From Alphaproteobacteria bacterium (GTDB lineage: Bacteria; Pseudomonadota; Alphaproteobacteria; Puniceispirillales; Puniceispirillaceae), in NCBI GenBank assembly GCA_016779005.1, contig JADHOL010000006.1, positions 1 to 32,928 of the forward strand: a stretch of 32,928 nucleotides of DNA, given 5' to 3'. The first letter of the stretch is position 1. Each line of letters begins with the position of its first letter. The position numbers and the translations under genes are program-made. Of the stretch, positions 17,145 through 24,220 are shown piece by piece. Below the pieces are notes generated by a model. That model saw only the letters and a list, made by a program, of their open reading frames with translations, did not search any database and was not told where the DNA came from.

Positions 17145-17531
17145 ATGGATATTGAACATTTTATTTTTTCAGATGCGCCAGAGAGGGTTGGACCTTTTAG
17201 TCACGCTGTAAAAGCAGGCCATTTTCTATTTGTAACTGGACAAATGCCGACACTCAAAAATGATGAGACAACTCTTATTTCAGGCGGTATAGAAGCTCAG
17301 ACTAAGCAGGTAATGGAAAATTTAAGTGATGTGCTAAGAGAGGCCAAAACAGATTTCGATAACGTAATTTTTGCTAGGGTATATTTGGTTAACTTTCAAG
17401 ATTTTGATAAAATGAATGCTGTTTATGAGCAGTATTTTGCCAAAGGAAAACTACCTGCAAGAACCTGTATTGGCGTAACAGGCTTAGCAGTCGGTGCCTC
17501 GGTAGAAATCGATTTTATCGTCGCGGTTTGA
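17145..17531 (+). CDS. ridA: RidA/YjgF/YER057c/UK114 family enamine-imine deaminase
   Basis: RidA hydrolyses reactive 2-aminoacrylate and related imines to ketoacids and ammonia. The 128-residue product from the ATG at 17145 matches the family size. Signatures are GPFSHAVKAG (16-25), FVTGQMP (29-35), and the C-terminal PARTCIGVTGL with Arg106 and Glu121, corresponding to the substrate-binding Arg105 and Glu120 of E. coli RidA. A TTG at 17103 would add 14 residues, but GGGA six to nine bases before 17145 and the family's N-terminus support the ATG. It follows the transporter gene on the same strand and converges on the SOUL gene with 15 bases between stops. Confidence 0.88.
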   Translation: MDIEHFIFSDAPERVGPFSHAVKAGHFLFVTGQMPTLKNDETTLISGGIEAQTKQVMENLSDVLREAKTDFDNVIFARVYLVNFQDFDKMNAVYEQYFAKGKLPARTCIGVTGLAVGASVEIDFIVAV

Positions 17532-17546
17532 TAATAATAATTTAAC

Positions 17547-18140
17547 CTAACCATCATTCCATTTAATTTTATAGATAGCCTCATTTCTTCTCATAAAGGG
17601 CGGCGTAAATGGGGCATTATAGGTGGCCCGAATGGCTGGTTCAGAATAATTAATATTATTAGCGTCCAATGACTCGGTAAGGGATTTAGCATGTTTGTAA
17701 AAATTCTCTTCTGATGCTCTGCCTGAATACTGGATTGCGGCAAAATATCCGCTTTCCTGTTGCTTTATTCTGACATTCGGATTTGCTGGCTTTGGAGCTG
17801 TTTCAAGCGTAAAGCGATTTGGTAGAAAGAATTGCATCACATTTGTGTCTGCGTGATTAATACGTGCAACTGGCGTTGTCATTTCGATTTTAATTGAAGT
17901 AGCTGTATTTTCAGCAGGCACGGCTTGGCTATTAGCACCTGAAATATAGTTGAACAAATCACCAAAGCCGCTATTGACGCCTGTATATTCTACTTCTGCG
18001 ACAAGAACTGGTTCATAATAACGGATTTCGTATATCTCATTTTTCTCTACCAAATGGTAGGATACTTCCCCACTAGCCACAGTGCCGCCCCCAATCGCAA
18101 GACAGAATATCATACCTATAATTCTACCTATTTTTTTCAT
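17547..18140 (-). CDS. SOUL haem-binding family protein, exported
   Basis: The 197-residue protein carries a signal peptide (positive KK and R start, hydrophobic IIGMIFCLAIGGG, probable cleavage near residue 23 after VAS) followed by a SOUL domain: EVSYHLVEKNEIYEIRYYEPVLVAEVEY opening, KIEMTTPVA (conserved MTxPV), VMQFFLPNRFTLETAPKPANPNV and a terminal YNAPFTPPFMRRNE. SOUL proteins bind haem in eukaryotes and are of unknown role in bacteria; the periplasmic location is inferred. The ATG has no good ribosome binding site but directly follows a TAA stop of a four-codon frame within a 15-bp repeat array (see that feature), suggesting translation may depend on coupling to the upstream nuclease gene. 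Confidence 0.85.
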   Translation of the reverse strand: MKKIGRIIGMIFCLAIGGGTVASGEVSYHLVEKNEIYEIRYYEPVLVAEVEYTGVNSGFGDLFNYISGANSQAVPAENTATSIKIEMTTPVARINHADTNVMQFFLPNRFTLETAPKPANPNVRIKQQESGYFAAIQYSGRASEENFYKHAKSLTESLDANNINYSEPAIRATYNAPFTPPFMRRNEAIYKIKWNDG

Positions 18141-18197
18141 TTATCCATATTTCATTTATCGGCGTTTCATTTACCGGCGTTTCATTTATCGGCAATA
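18138..18197 (-). repeat. Four 15-bp tandem units each carrying stop-start TAAATG, making three four-codon ORFs
   Basis: Read on the minus strand, four consecutive 15-base units (18197-18183, 18182-18168, 18167-18153, 18152-18138) each contain TAAATG. The first TAA is the stop of the nuclease gene and the last ATG is the SOUL start. Between them lie ATG-AAA-CGC-CGG-TAA, ATG-AAA-CGC-CGA-TAA and ATG-AAA-TAT-GGA-TAA, encoding MKRR, MKRR and MKYG. All are in one frame with both flanking genes because the unit is five codons long. Origin by duplication of the original stop-start junction is the simplest reading. Confidence 0.9.
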
Positions 18198-18608
18198 ATT
18201 AGGCATTACACCCTCATAAAAACCTGCTTTGGTTTGCGCCTCTATATACAGGCCTTCTTCATCATATCTTTTGCATCTGCCGCAATAGCCCTGCTCTATA
18301 AGATAGTTGGCTATATCGCCTTCATCAACAGCTATACATCTGCCGATAAGGCGATCATAAGAGGATTGACCATTAAGCTGACATACTACCTGCTCACCTA
18401 TCAATGTGGCTTTAAGCATATCGCGCACATCCTGTCCTTTTTTTGTATCTAATTCATCACAGGTAAGCCCCTGAAATCGGATAGGAATTTGACCAACCTC
18501 GATTGTGTCTCCGTCTCTTACCTTTGTGACAGCCCCTTCTAATGTAGCTTGAGCAAGCAATGAAGGTGTCCATACAACACAGATAAGAAACATAAAAAAT
18601 AGCCGCAC
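18186..18608 (-). CDS. Exported thermonuclease (SNase)-fold protein
   Basis: This 140-residue protein has a signal peptide (hydrophobic LFFMFLICVVW, probable cleavage after LLAQA near 21) and an SNase-like OB-fold domain. Compared with staphylococcal nuclease, DGDT (32-35) matches the metal-binding Asp21 region, Arg44 matches Arg35, Glu52 the general base Glu43, and Arg90 (or Arg86) Arg87; the position of Asp40 is Thr49, so one calcium ligand is missing. Mature cysteines at 50, 76, 91, 109, 112 and 139 suggest disulfides. It may be a periplasmic nuclease or a nuclease-fold protein with altered activity. The start is GTG at 18608; an ATG five codons later is possible. It precedes the SOUL gene in the same frame. 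Confidence 0.82.
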   Translation of the reverse strand: MRLFFMFLICVVWTPSLLAQATLEGAVTKVRDGDTIEVGQIPIRFQGLTCDELDTKKGQDVRDMLKATLIGEQVVCQLNGQSSYDRLIGRCIAVDEGDIANYLIEQGYCGRCKRYDEEGLYIEAQTKAGFYEGVMPNYCR

Positions 18609-18747
18609 TAACTTAACCCTGAACTAATATAAATATTATATTCAGTTAAATTAGCCTATATTTTTAAACAGACAACCTGTTTTGATGGCCTATTTTATTA
18701 GATAGATTAAACGGCCTATGATGCCGTGAATTAGCTTAAAAGCAGAA

Positions 18748-20085
18748 TTACTTTTTTTCTAATATATCAAGGCGTGCTGATGATACTGCATTTGCATGAG
18801 CGTCAAACCCTTCATAGCTCGCAAATATGTGTGTCTTTGGCGCGGCCTCCCTGAAACCAGCCTTACTCACTTCTCCAATAGACACCGTTTTCATAAAATC
18901 CATCACCCCTAATGGCGAGTGAACTGCCGCCGCTCCAGACGTTGGCAACACGCAATTCGGGCCAAGCAAATAATTAGCAAGAGAGCCTGCACTATATGTT
19001 CCAAGCATAATTTCAGAAGCATTCACTATGGATGACAGGTAGCTATCTGCTTGTTCTGAGAGAATTTGCAAATGCTCTGGTGCATAGTCATTTACGAATT
19101 GAATAGCCTGTGACTTACTTTCAGCTATGACAATGCCGCCTTGACTGCCAGAGAGCACTGCCTGTGCAAATTTTGCCCGCTCTTCTGAGAGTTGGGAGAG
19201 ATAAAATGGGATTTTTTCTATTATTTTTTCTGCCATTTGCTCTGACCACGTAACAATAAAGCCAGATGAATCCTCCCCATGTTCGCATTCAATTAAGATA
19301 TCAAGCGCAGCCAGCGCTGGGTCAATAGTATCATCCACTAATATCATCACTTCACTTGGTCCAGCAGGCAAACGAGAGCTTATTTTAGATGATAAAAGCT
19401 TTTTAGCTGCAACAAACCAAGGACTACCTGGGCCTTCTATTTTTAAACATTTCGGAATCGAGTTTGTGCCATATGCTGCCGCTGCTACAGCTTGTGCACC
19501 GCCGGCTTTTGCAACCCTCTCAACGCCTGCAAGCTTTGCTGCAACCAAGGTGGCGGGATCCACCATTCCATCTGGTCCAGGCGGGGTTAAAATAATGGGC
19601 TCAGGCACGCCAGCTACAATTGCAGGAATGGATGTCATTAACGTAACAGAAGGAAATGAGCCCTTGCCACGCGGTGAGTATAAAGCAACTGGGCTTATAG
19701 GAACTGCTTTTTCGCCCACATGAATGCCAGGCCTGATTTCAACACGCCATTGAGGCTCAGGTTTTTGATATTCATGAAAACGGCGAATATTATCAGCGGC
19801 ATATTCAAGTGTTTCAATCAGTTCTGGGGGCAAGAGATTAAAGGCTTTTTCAAAATCACTTTTAGTCGCTAAGATTGAGTGTGATGTCAGGGATTCTGCC
19901 TTGTCAAAGCGAGCTCCAAATCTTGCAAGAGCTGTATCTCCTTCTAGACGAACTGCTTCTATTATCTCTGGAACGCGCTCCAGAAAAAAATCAAGATCAT
20001 CTTCTGTTCTCTTAAGCAAAGCAGAATAATCATCAACCGATATGTCTGAGAGTCGAAAAACGCTAAATGAGGGCTGATTTGCCAT
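18748..20085 (-). CDS. Histidinol dehydrogenase family protein with altered metal ligands
   Basis: The 445-residue protein aligns along the whole HisD fold: the NAD-binding region with YSPRGKGSFPSVTLM (136-150), GGAQAVAAAAYGT (195-207), AGPSEVMI (241-248) and the catalytic pair Glu337-His338 in APEHL. The zinc ligands differ from E. coli HisD: His262 and His419 are kept (His269, His430), but Gln259 is Glu266 and Asp360 is Asn371. His367 of GTNHVLPT is Cys378, and the GPGN motif reads GPGS. True HisD oxidises histidinol to histidine. These changes suggest a paralogue acting on another alcohol, as HpsN acts on sulfopropanediol, though HpsN itself is not implied. No other his gene is nearby. It follows a DUF1491 gene after 143 bases. 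Confidence 0.85.
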   Translation of the reverse strand: MANQPSFSVFRLSDISVDDYSALLKRTEDDLDFFLERVPEIIEAVRLEGDTALARFGARFDKAESLTSHSILATKSDFEKAFNLLPPELIETLEYAADNIRRFHEYQKPEPQWRVEIRPGIHVGEKAVPISPVALYSPRGKGSFPSVTLMTSIPAIVAGVPEPIILTPPGPDGMVDPATLVAAKLAGVERVAKAGGAQAVAAAAYGTNSIPKCLKIEGPGSPWFVAAKKLLSSKISSRLPAGPSEVMILVDDTIDPALAALDILIECEHGEDSSGFIVTWSEQMAEKIIEKIPFYLSQLSEERAKFAQAVLSGSQGGIVIAESKSQAIQFVNDYAPEHLQILSEQADSYLSSIVNASEIMLGTYSAGSLANYLLGPNCVLPTSGAAAVHSPLGVMDFMKTVSIGEVSKAGFREAAPKTHIFASYEGFDAHANAVSSARLDILEKK

Positions 20086-20228
20086 ATCTGATTTACCTAT
20101 TTTAAAATTGCACGTGACGACTTATCTTCTAACAGAAGTGATATGCCCTAATACTGAGATACCACAGGCATACTGCTTTTTTAAATAGCCTTTTTTGAAT
20201 AAAGGTCTGAAATTAGCACCAGAATATT

Positions 20229-20561
20229 TTATACCTCTGAAGAGAGTTTAAATATGTTTCGTGCCTGCTTATCTTGAACCGATATTACCCAGCAATCAGG
20301 ATCTCTCTTGATTTCTCGCTCAATCTGTTCTGAGATAATATAAGCTGGTTGAGGCTCGCCTTTATTAAGGCATTCCCAGATTTCATTTTCATCAAAATCA
20401 AACCGTCTATGCAACAGCTGAACAGAATCTCTGTCTGATTCTAACTCTAAGAAGATAGCGCCTGCATCAGGGTCGCCTTTTTTATGAATAAAAGCAGAGA
20501 TGGCCAACCTATCGGCTTTTCGCAATGCTGCTGAGATAATGAAGTCGCTCTTAAGCCTCAA
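20229..20561 (-). CDS. DUF1491 family protein
   Basis: A 110-residue cytoplasmic protein recognisable as DUF1491: the N-terminal RLKSDFIISAALRKAD, then DAGAIFLELE, and the C-terminal IEREIKRDPDCWVISVQDKQAR. The family is small and largely alphaproteobacterial, with no known function. The start is a TTG at 20561, which gives the conserved MRLKS opening; AGGA nine bases upstream may be its ribosome binding site. It lies between the SDHAF4 gene and the HisD-like gene on the same strand. Confidence 0.85.
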   Translation of the reverse strand: MRLKSDFIISAALRKADRLAISAFIHKKGDPDAGAIFLELESDRDSVQLLHRRFDFDENEIWECLNKGEPQPAYIISEQIEREIKRDPDCWVISVQDKQARNIFKLSSEV

Positions 20562-20645
20562 ATGTTGTTATCCTATCTCAAAGATGGCCCCCTCAAATAG
20601 GACACATTATTGTACAGTCATCCCACGTTATTTTTCAAGCTTTGC

Positions 20646-20864
20646 TCAAAAATCGGTGCATCTGCCCTTTTGCTCCCAGTCCCCATATCTTGTTGGCTCT
20701 AGCCCCTTTGGGCCTCCTGTCTCTGCGGCAGGTTTATCTTGAGATTCTGTTGCCTTTTTTTCTTCAAGCGCCGCATCTCCGCCAGCTGCAAGCTGCGTGC
20801 TTTCTTGTATTGTTATGTCGTGCTGTTCAGCCTTGCTTAGACCTTGGGTTGTTTTTGAAGTCAC
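20646..20864 (-). CDS. Succinate dehydrogenase assembly factor 4 homologue (DUF1674)
   Basis: This 72-residue protein ends in the DUF1674/SDHAF4 signature GGPKGLEPTRYGDWEQKGRCTDF, given here in two parts: GGPKGLEPTRYGDW and EQKGRCTDF. The N-terminal 45 residues are polar, acidic and probably disordered. In mitochondria SDHAF4 binds flavinylated SdhA and promotes assembly of complex II; a similar job is inferred here. The start is GTG at 20864, with GAG seven bases upstream. The gene is divergent from rsmB, an arrangement common in Alphaproteobacteria. Confidence 0.88.
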   Translation of the reverse strand: MTSKTTQGLSKAEQHDITIQESTQLAAGGDAALEEKKATESQDKPAAETGGPKGLEPTRYGDWEQKGRCTDF

Positions 20865-20998
20865 TAATCTGCTCTTTAAAAATTAATTTTACTCCCTAAA
20901 AACTGGATAGCATGTTAGTGAATTACAAGGGCTGTGTGCTATTTAACCCCTACCCATTACATTAAACGCCCATAAAATCATCTAAGAATTTTCTTACC

Positions 20999-22327
20999 AT
21001 GACACCTAAAACTGACATTACCTCTCGTAAAATAAGCTTTGAGATACTTCATGCGATTTTAAATCAAGGGAGTCTCGCGCATGAATTATTCACCGCTCAA
21101 AGTGCGTGGGGTGAATTACCAGCAAGAGATCGCGCCTTTGTTCGTGTATTAGTAATGAGCTGTGTTCGACAATATGGACAGCTCACTATCTGTATAGACA
21201 GCTTTGTTAAAAGACCTCCCAAACCAAGAATAAGAACCATAATTTTACTTGGGGCAGCGCAACTTCTTATTCTTAAAACAGAGCCTCACGCCGCGATTCA
21301 TACCAGCGTTTCATTAGCTCGAGCGCTAGCTGGCGATGCGTATACCGGATTGGTAAATGGTGTTCTAAGAACAATTTCACGTTCAGGGGAGAACCTATTT
21401 CAAGCTACTAATCCAAGTGATAACTTACCTAAGTTTTTTAAACAGGACTGGTCTAAAAATTGGGGTGAATTCGCTGTCCAGCAAATAATGCGGCTTGCAC
21501 AAAGCCAAGCGCCACTTGATATCACATTAAAAAACACGTCCAATACAGATGTAGATTTTATTTCAGATTGGACAGAAAAGCTATCTGCAAAATCACTATC
21601 CGCACATAGTGTTAGATGCGAGCCTGTTGCAGATGTAACCCAGCTGCCAGGGTATCATGAAGGCCATTGGTGGGTGCAGGATTGCACCGCTGCTTTGCCG
21701 GCAAGGTTGATGGGAACTGTTAGTGATAAAAACATTATTGATTTATGCGCAGCCCCTGGCGGAAAAACAGCGCAACTTATTTCTGCTGGCGCGCATGTCA
21801 CTGCAATAGACCATAGTGCAACCCGGATAAACCGACTTTCAGATAATTTAAATAGGCTTAGTCTTGAAGCAAATATTATCTGTGCTGATGGCCGTGATTA
21901 TATACCAGAGAATCCAGTGGATGGCGTGCTTTTGGATGCGCCTTGTTCTGCGACAGGTACAATCCGGCGACGGCCAGATGTGCTGATAGGTAAAACACCA
22001 ACGCATATAAAACAGCTTCAATCCTTGCAAATAGAACTTGGATTAGCAGCTGCAAAATGGATTAAATCTGGCGGCACGCTCATATATGCTACCTGCTCCT
22101 TGCAAAAGCAGGAAGGAGAAGAGGTTTTAGAGGCTTTGATTTCAAACGAAAAATCTGGCCTTATCCTTGACCCCATTAAAAGAGAAGAGGCCGATATTTT
22201 CTACCCTTCAAATCGAGTAGAAGATACAATAGACTATCTCAGAATTTTGCCAAATCAGTTACTTACGAACGGAACGGATAATCGCGGTAATGACGGCTTT
22301 TTCATTGCGCGCTTGACGGTAAAATAA
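20999..22327 (+). CDS. rsmB: 16S rRNA (cytosine-967-C5)-methyltransferase
   Basis: RsmB methylates C967 of 16S rRNA using S-adenosylmethionine. The 442-residue protein has an N-terminal NusB-like helical domain (about 5-135) and a C-terminal Rossmann methyltransferase domain. SAM-binding motif I is DLCAAPGGKT (248-257); motif IV is DAPCSATG with Cys316, and motif VI is YATCSLQKQEGEE with catalytic nucleophile Cys366. Two conserved cysteines mark m5C RNA methyltransferases. The start ATG at 20999 is divergent from the SDHAF4 gene with a 134-base gap. It is followed at 112 bases by the heparinase-like gene, then purH, a conserved alphaproteobacterial order. Confidence 0.93.
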   Translation: MTPKTDITSRKISFEILHAILNQGSLAHELFTAQSAWGELPARDRAFVRVLVMSCVRQYGQLTICIDSFVKRPPKPRIRTIILLGAAQLLILKTEPHAAIHTSVSLARALAGDAYTGLVNGVLRTISRSGENLFQATNPSDNLPKFFKQDWSKNWGEFAVQQIMRLAQSQAPLDITLKNTSNTDVDFISDWTEKLSAKSLSAHSVRCEPVADVTQLPGYHEGHWWVQDCTAALPARLMGTVSDKNIIDLCAAPGGKTAQLISAGAHVTAIDHSATRINRLSDNLNRLSLEANIICADGRDYIPENPVDGVLLDAPCSATGTIRRRPDVLIGKTPTHIKQLQSLQIELGLAAAKWIKSGGTLIYATCSLQKQEGEEVLEALISNEKSGLILDPIKREEADIFYPSNRVEDTIDYLRILPNQLLTNGTDNRGNDGFFIARLTVK

Positions 22328-22438
22328 CGACTAGCAAAAAATCCTTCTTTAGCCTAATTATAGCTATAGATTGGACTTTAAAAAATCATTGGTTTTTAAA
22401 TAACAAAGCTCTAAAGCAAAAGAACTGGACGGTCTATT

Positions 22439-24019
22439 GTGAACCTGCAATCAGAGAAGACAAAAACCTCTGCAAGCTATTTAAAAAGACTCTATAGACG
22501 CTCTGGCCTATTTCGCTGGCAATTAAAGTCTCCATTCCGCGTGGATGTTAATCGATTTATGCCGCCATCTGATCCGTGGCGCGGCTCAGCTCAATTAGGC
22601 GGAGAGATACTTCATTCAGGATTACCATCACATCGAGGTCAGCCAGAATATTTCAGCTTTGACTGGCTTCGTAATATTAGGGATTTTGGCGGGGATACTG
22701 CTCGGATATTTGCAAGAGATGAAATATCATTTTGGTTGTCAGAAAATACAAATTGGGATGCGGAAAGCTGGCATCCAAAATATCTAGGTAATCGTTTATG
22801 CAATCTTATTTTTGCTTATAAATGGTATGCAAATTCGGCATCACAAAGCTTTCAAAATAAATTGCTTTCTCAGCTTGCCGTTGAATCCCAATGCCTTGCC
22901 CTTGACTGGCAAAACCAATCCAATATTGATGACCAAGTAGCCGCCCTTAGAGGGCTATTGGTTACTCAATCTGCTTTTAACGCAAATCTATCTGATATGC
23001 GCCCATTGCTTGAGATATTTGAGCGAAAATTAGGGAAAATACTGAATGAAGATGGCGGTCACATTTCTCGAAGGCCAGAGACTCATTTTAAAGTAATGAC
23101 CCAGCTATTTGAGTGCCGTGTTGCAATAGCACAAGCAGGTATTAGCGATGTTCAATCCTTAGATCAGATGCTTACCAAAATGGGCGCTATCGCAAAAATG
23201 TGGCGCTCTGGAAGTGGAAATTTTGCACATTTTCATGGCGGCGGCATCACGCCTGCAGTTAGAATAGATGATGTTGTTAAAAGATGTGGCCCAACCGGCA
23301 AAGTCACACGCCATGCAAAGCAAACTGGTTTTGTGCGCCTATCATCTGGTAGAACTACTCTTATCATGGATTGCGCGACACCTGTTACGCCAATTCCAGA
23401 AAATTCTGCTAGCCTAGCTAGTTTTGAGGTACATCTTGCTGGCACACCTTTTATTGTAAATGCAGGACAATTATCAGAAGAAAAATTCGTTAATTCAGCC
23501 TTTTGTCAAACAGCGGCACATACCGCTCTAACTTTGGATAATCTGAATAACTGCTTTTCGAGTGGCGATAATTATGACCTTGTAAGAGCATTGGAGATTG
23601 GCCCTGCAACTGGGGGAATGCTGATTCATTTAGCCCATGATGGCTATATGAATTCTCATGGGATTATCCATGAACGGCACGTTTATCTAACAACTGGTGG
23701 CGGAAATATACGCGGCTCAGATACACTTCGCTATACAGGCGGGCCAGGCGAAATCCCGAAAACAGGCATTATCCGATTTCATCTGCATCCGCGGGTTAGT
23801 GCGGCAATGGTAAGTAATGGGACAATCGTTCTGAAAATAAGCACGCAAAAAGCTGGGTGGCTTTTTAAATGCAAGGGCGCTAATCCGGTTTTAGAGCCAT
23901 CTGTTTATTTTGAGGGCAAACAAAGATTAAGCTGTCAGCAGATTATTTTACGCATGCATGCGCAAGATATCCGTCATCACTCAGATAAATCCATAAAATG
24001 GTCTTTCACACGGCAATAG
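22439..24019 (+). CDS. Heparinase II/III family protein
   Basis: A 526-residue protein with the heparinase II/III layout: an N-terminal helical toroid (about 70-280) with DGGHISRRPETH (205-216) and HFHGGGI (264-270), then a C-terminal beta domain (about 300-515) with GGGNIRGSDTLRYTG and IRFHLHP. Members of this family include polysaccharide lyases, but those located between rsmB and purH in Alphaproteobacteria have no demonstrated substrate. No signal peptide is visible, so it is probably cytoplasmic, which is odd for a polysaccharide lyase. The GTG at 22439 has a GGACGG sequence about seven bases upstream. The stop codon begins a short tandem repeat array. Confidence 0.85.
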   Translation: MNLQSEKTKTSASYLKRLYRRSGLFRWQLKSPFRVDVNRFMPPSDPWRGSAQLGGEILHSGLPSHRGQPEYFSFDWLRNIRDFGGDTARIFARDEISFWLSENTNWDAESWHPKYLGNRLCNLIFAYKWYANSASQSFQNKLLSQLAVESQCLALDWQNQSNIDDQVAALRGLLVTQSAFNANLSDMRPLLEIFERKLGKILNEDGGHISRRPETHFKVMTQLFECRVAIAQAGISDVQSLDQMLTKMGAIAKMWRSGSGNFAHFHGGGITPAVRIDDVVKRCGPTGKVTRHAKQTGFVRLSSGRTTLIMDCATPVTPIPENSASLASFEVHLAGTPFIVNAGQLSEEKFVNSAFCQTAAHTALTLDNLNNCFSSGDNYDLVRALEIGPATGGMLIHLAHDGYMNSHGIIHERHVYLTTGGGNIRGSDTLRYTGGPGEIPKTGIIRFHLHPRVSAAMVSNGTIVLKISTQKAGWLFKCKGANPVLEPSVYFEGKQRLSCQQIILRMHAQDIRHHSDKSIKWSFTRQ

Positions 24020-24086
24020 GGGTGATTCTCTGGTGTGATTCTGTAGTATCATTCTGTGGTATGATTATTTTTTGGGGTGATTTTCT
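24019..24086. repeat. Five degenerate copies of a 13-bp unit after the heparinase-like gene
   Basis: Copies resembling GGTGTGATTCTGT lie at 24019-24031, 24032-24044, 24045-24057, 24058-24070 and, after a 3-base shift, 24074-24086. The first base is the last base of the preceding stop codon. The array occupies the first third of the 201-base gap before purH; the rest of that gap shows no recognisable element. Confidence 0.75.
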
Positions 24087-24220
24087 AGATTTTTGAGGCT
24101 GTGCAATTTTAGAGCCTTTAAAACCGTAATTTTCGATTTTACCAGATAAATTAATTGCGCATATCTGCGTGCTTTGCCATAACAAGGCTTCCAAAAAACA
24201 CTCAAAGTTAGAAAAAAAAT

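Noticed and set aside
18138-18197. Tandem repeats as a CRISPR-like array
   Set aside because: Units are 15 bases, directly adjacent with no spacers, and no cas genes are present; the same applies to the other short arrays.
18626-18642. AATATAA-ATA-TTATATT palindrome upstream of the nuclease gene
   Set aside because: Pure A/T palindromes are expected by chance in this composition; a TATAAT on the minus strand has no -35 partner at proper spacing.
18748-20085. Naming the HisD-like protein as sulfopropanediol dehydrogenase (HpsN)
   Set aside because: As I recall HpsN, it keeps the aspartate metal ligand and the GTNH-type motif, which are altered here, and no sulfonate genes are nearby.
20500-20899. 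Overlapping plus-strand frames of 80-85 codons across the SDHAF4 gene
   Set aside because: The minus-strand frame carries the unmistakable DUF1674 C-terminal signature, so the plus frames are shadows.
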